This document shows positions 6,382-7,221 of a DNA stretch of 7,221 nt, piece after piece. The notes under the pieces are model-generated. The model searched no databases and had not been told where the DNA came from. It saw only the letters and a program-made list of their open reading frames with translations. The position numbers were made by a program, and so were the translations under genes. Origin of the DNA: Pseudomonadota bacterium (GTDB taxonomy: Bacteria > Pseudomonadota > Alphaproteobacteria > Rhizobiales > Kaistiaceae); contig JAEWAD010000176.1 of the NCBI GenBank assembly GCA_023391905.1, positions 1 to 7,221 on the forward strand. The letters run 5' to 3'. How positions within the stretch are numbered: position 1 is the first letter of the stretch; each line of letters begins with the position of its first letter.

Positions 6382-7221
6382 ATGAAGATCGGCTTCTATA
6401 CCTCGACCCTGGGCGATCGCCCGATCGACGAGGTCATTCGCTTCGCGGCGGCGGAGGGTTTCGACGCCATCGAGATCGACATCCGCAGCCATATTCCGAC
6501 GCCCGGCGATGTTGCGCCTGTGGTCGAAGCCGCGCGGGCGGCGGGCCTGCATGTCAGCTCGCTGACCCTGTTCGGCAACCAGCTGGATCCGGACGCGGCG
6601 GCGCGCGGCGCCCTCAGGCGAAGCACGCACGACTATCTGCTGGCCGCGGCGGCGGCGAAAGTGCCTGATTTCGTCCTGTTCCCGGGCCGCGATCCGAACG
6701 TCTCCGAAGACGAGAACTATCGCGACTTCGCCGCCTACGCCCAGTCGCTCCTCGACGCGACCAAGGGCTCCCCGATCCGGGTGCTGATGGAAAACTGGCC
6801 GGGTCCCAACAAGAACTTCATCGCCATCACGCCCGCCGGCTGGCGGCGCCTGTTCGCGCTCGTGCCCGATCCGCGGCTCGGCCTCGAATTCGATCCGTCG
6901 CATCTGGTCTGGCAGGGGATCGATCCCTTTGCGGCGCGGACGGAGTTCGCGAGCCGTATCGGCATCCTGCACGGCAAGGACACCTTCATCGACGAAGAGG
7001 CCGTGCAGTCAGGCGGCTATTTCGGCGAGGGCTGGTGGCGTTACGCGCTGCCGGGTCGCGGTCTCGTCGACTGGCGCGAGCTGATCGGCGCCGCGCGACG
7101 CGACGGTTTCGACGGGGTGATTTCGATCGAGCACGAGGACCGCGACTTCGGCTGGCCGAAGGGTGACCTCGCGGCCCGGCTCGACGGCCACCGGCAGGCG
7201 GCCAGGCATCTGCGCGCCAGC
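6382..7221 (+). CDS. Second TIM-barrel sugar isomerase/epimerase, 3' end outside window
   Basis: The frame stays open for 280 codons to the window edge, with no stop, so the gene is incomplete here but probably nearly whole, since relatives are about 280-300 residues. It starts MKIGFYTSTLGD and follows a perfect AAGGAGG ribosome site (6370-6376), 14 bases after the previous stop. It belongs to the same xylose-isomerase-like superfamily as its neighbour, with likely metal ligands Glu137 (LMENWPG), Asp171 (EFDPSH), His197 (ILHGKDT) and Glu250 (SIEHED). It is not a close copy of the neighbour. The HGKDT motif and GEGWWRYALPGRGLVDW recall YcjR-type 3-keto-sugar epimerases, from memory. It probably acts on a keto intermediate made by the dehydrogenase. 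The exact reaction is unknown. Confidence 0.88.
   Translation, partial: MKIGFYTSTLGDRPIDEVIRFAAAEGFDAIEIDIRSHIPTPGDVAPVVEAARAAGLHVSSLTLFGNQLDPDAAARGALRRSTHDYLLAAAAAKVPDFVLFPGRDPNVSEDENYRDFAAYAQSLLDATKGSPIRVLMENWPGPNKNFIAITPAGWRRLFALVPDPRLGLEFDPSHLVWQGIDPFAARTEFASRIGILHGKDTFIDEEAVQSGGYFGEGWWRYALPGRGLVDWRELIGAARRDGFDGVISIEHEDRDFGWPKGDLAARLDGHRQAARHLRAS

Overview
This window looks like one co-directional operon from a GC-rich proteobacterium. The high-GC codon use, the LacI/CUT1/Gfo gene set and the Tat-type signal on the binding protein suggest an alphaproteobacterium of the Hyphomicrobiales (rhizobial) kind. That placement is inference from style, not from a marker gene.

Layout: bases 1-96 hold no gene I can support. 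Bases 97-150 form a compact control region: a TTGACG -35-like box, two near-identical perfect palindromes (104-119 and 127-144) of the LacI-family operator type, and a Shine-Dalgarno sequence. Seven genes follow on the + strand with gaps of at most 29 bases or with overlaps: a LacI-family regulator (154-1284), a Tat-exported CUT1 sugar-binding protein (1259-2563), two CUT1 inner-membrane permeases (2593-3528 and 3525-4430), a Gfo/Idh/MocA NAD(P)-dependent dehydrogenase (4435-5541), an IolI-like TIM-barrel isomerase (5561-6367) and a second, different TIM-barrel isomerase/epimerase (6382 to beyond the window end). I see no terminator inside the operon, and the operators before the first gene imply that the repressor controls itself and the whole unit.

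How the genes work together (inference): the binding protein and permeases import a carbohydrate or cyclitol. The dehydrogenase oxidises it to a keto compound, and the two metal-dependent isomerases rearrange the keto intermediate. The IolI resemblance points to an inositol-type cyclitol. The general plan (CUT1 transporter, Gfo dehydrogenase, YcjR-type isomerase) also recalls the E. coli ycj cluster, which handles 3-keto-glucosides. The sequence alone does not decide the substrate. No transporter ATPase and no kinase are present; they must be downstream or elsewhere.

Points most worth a second look: the twin-palindrome operator with extra half-sites; three consecutive perfect hairpins just before the binding-protein ribosome site, lying inside a 30-residue non-family tail of the repressor; the altered catalytic motif of the dehydrogenase; and the pairing of two unlike isomerases. 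I do not see evidence for a wholly new kind of system here; this is a sugar-uptake operon of undetermined substrate.
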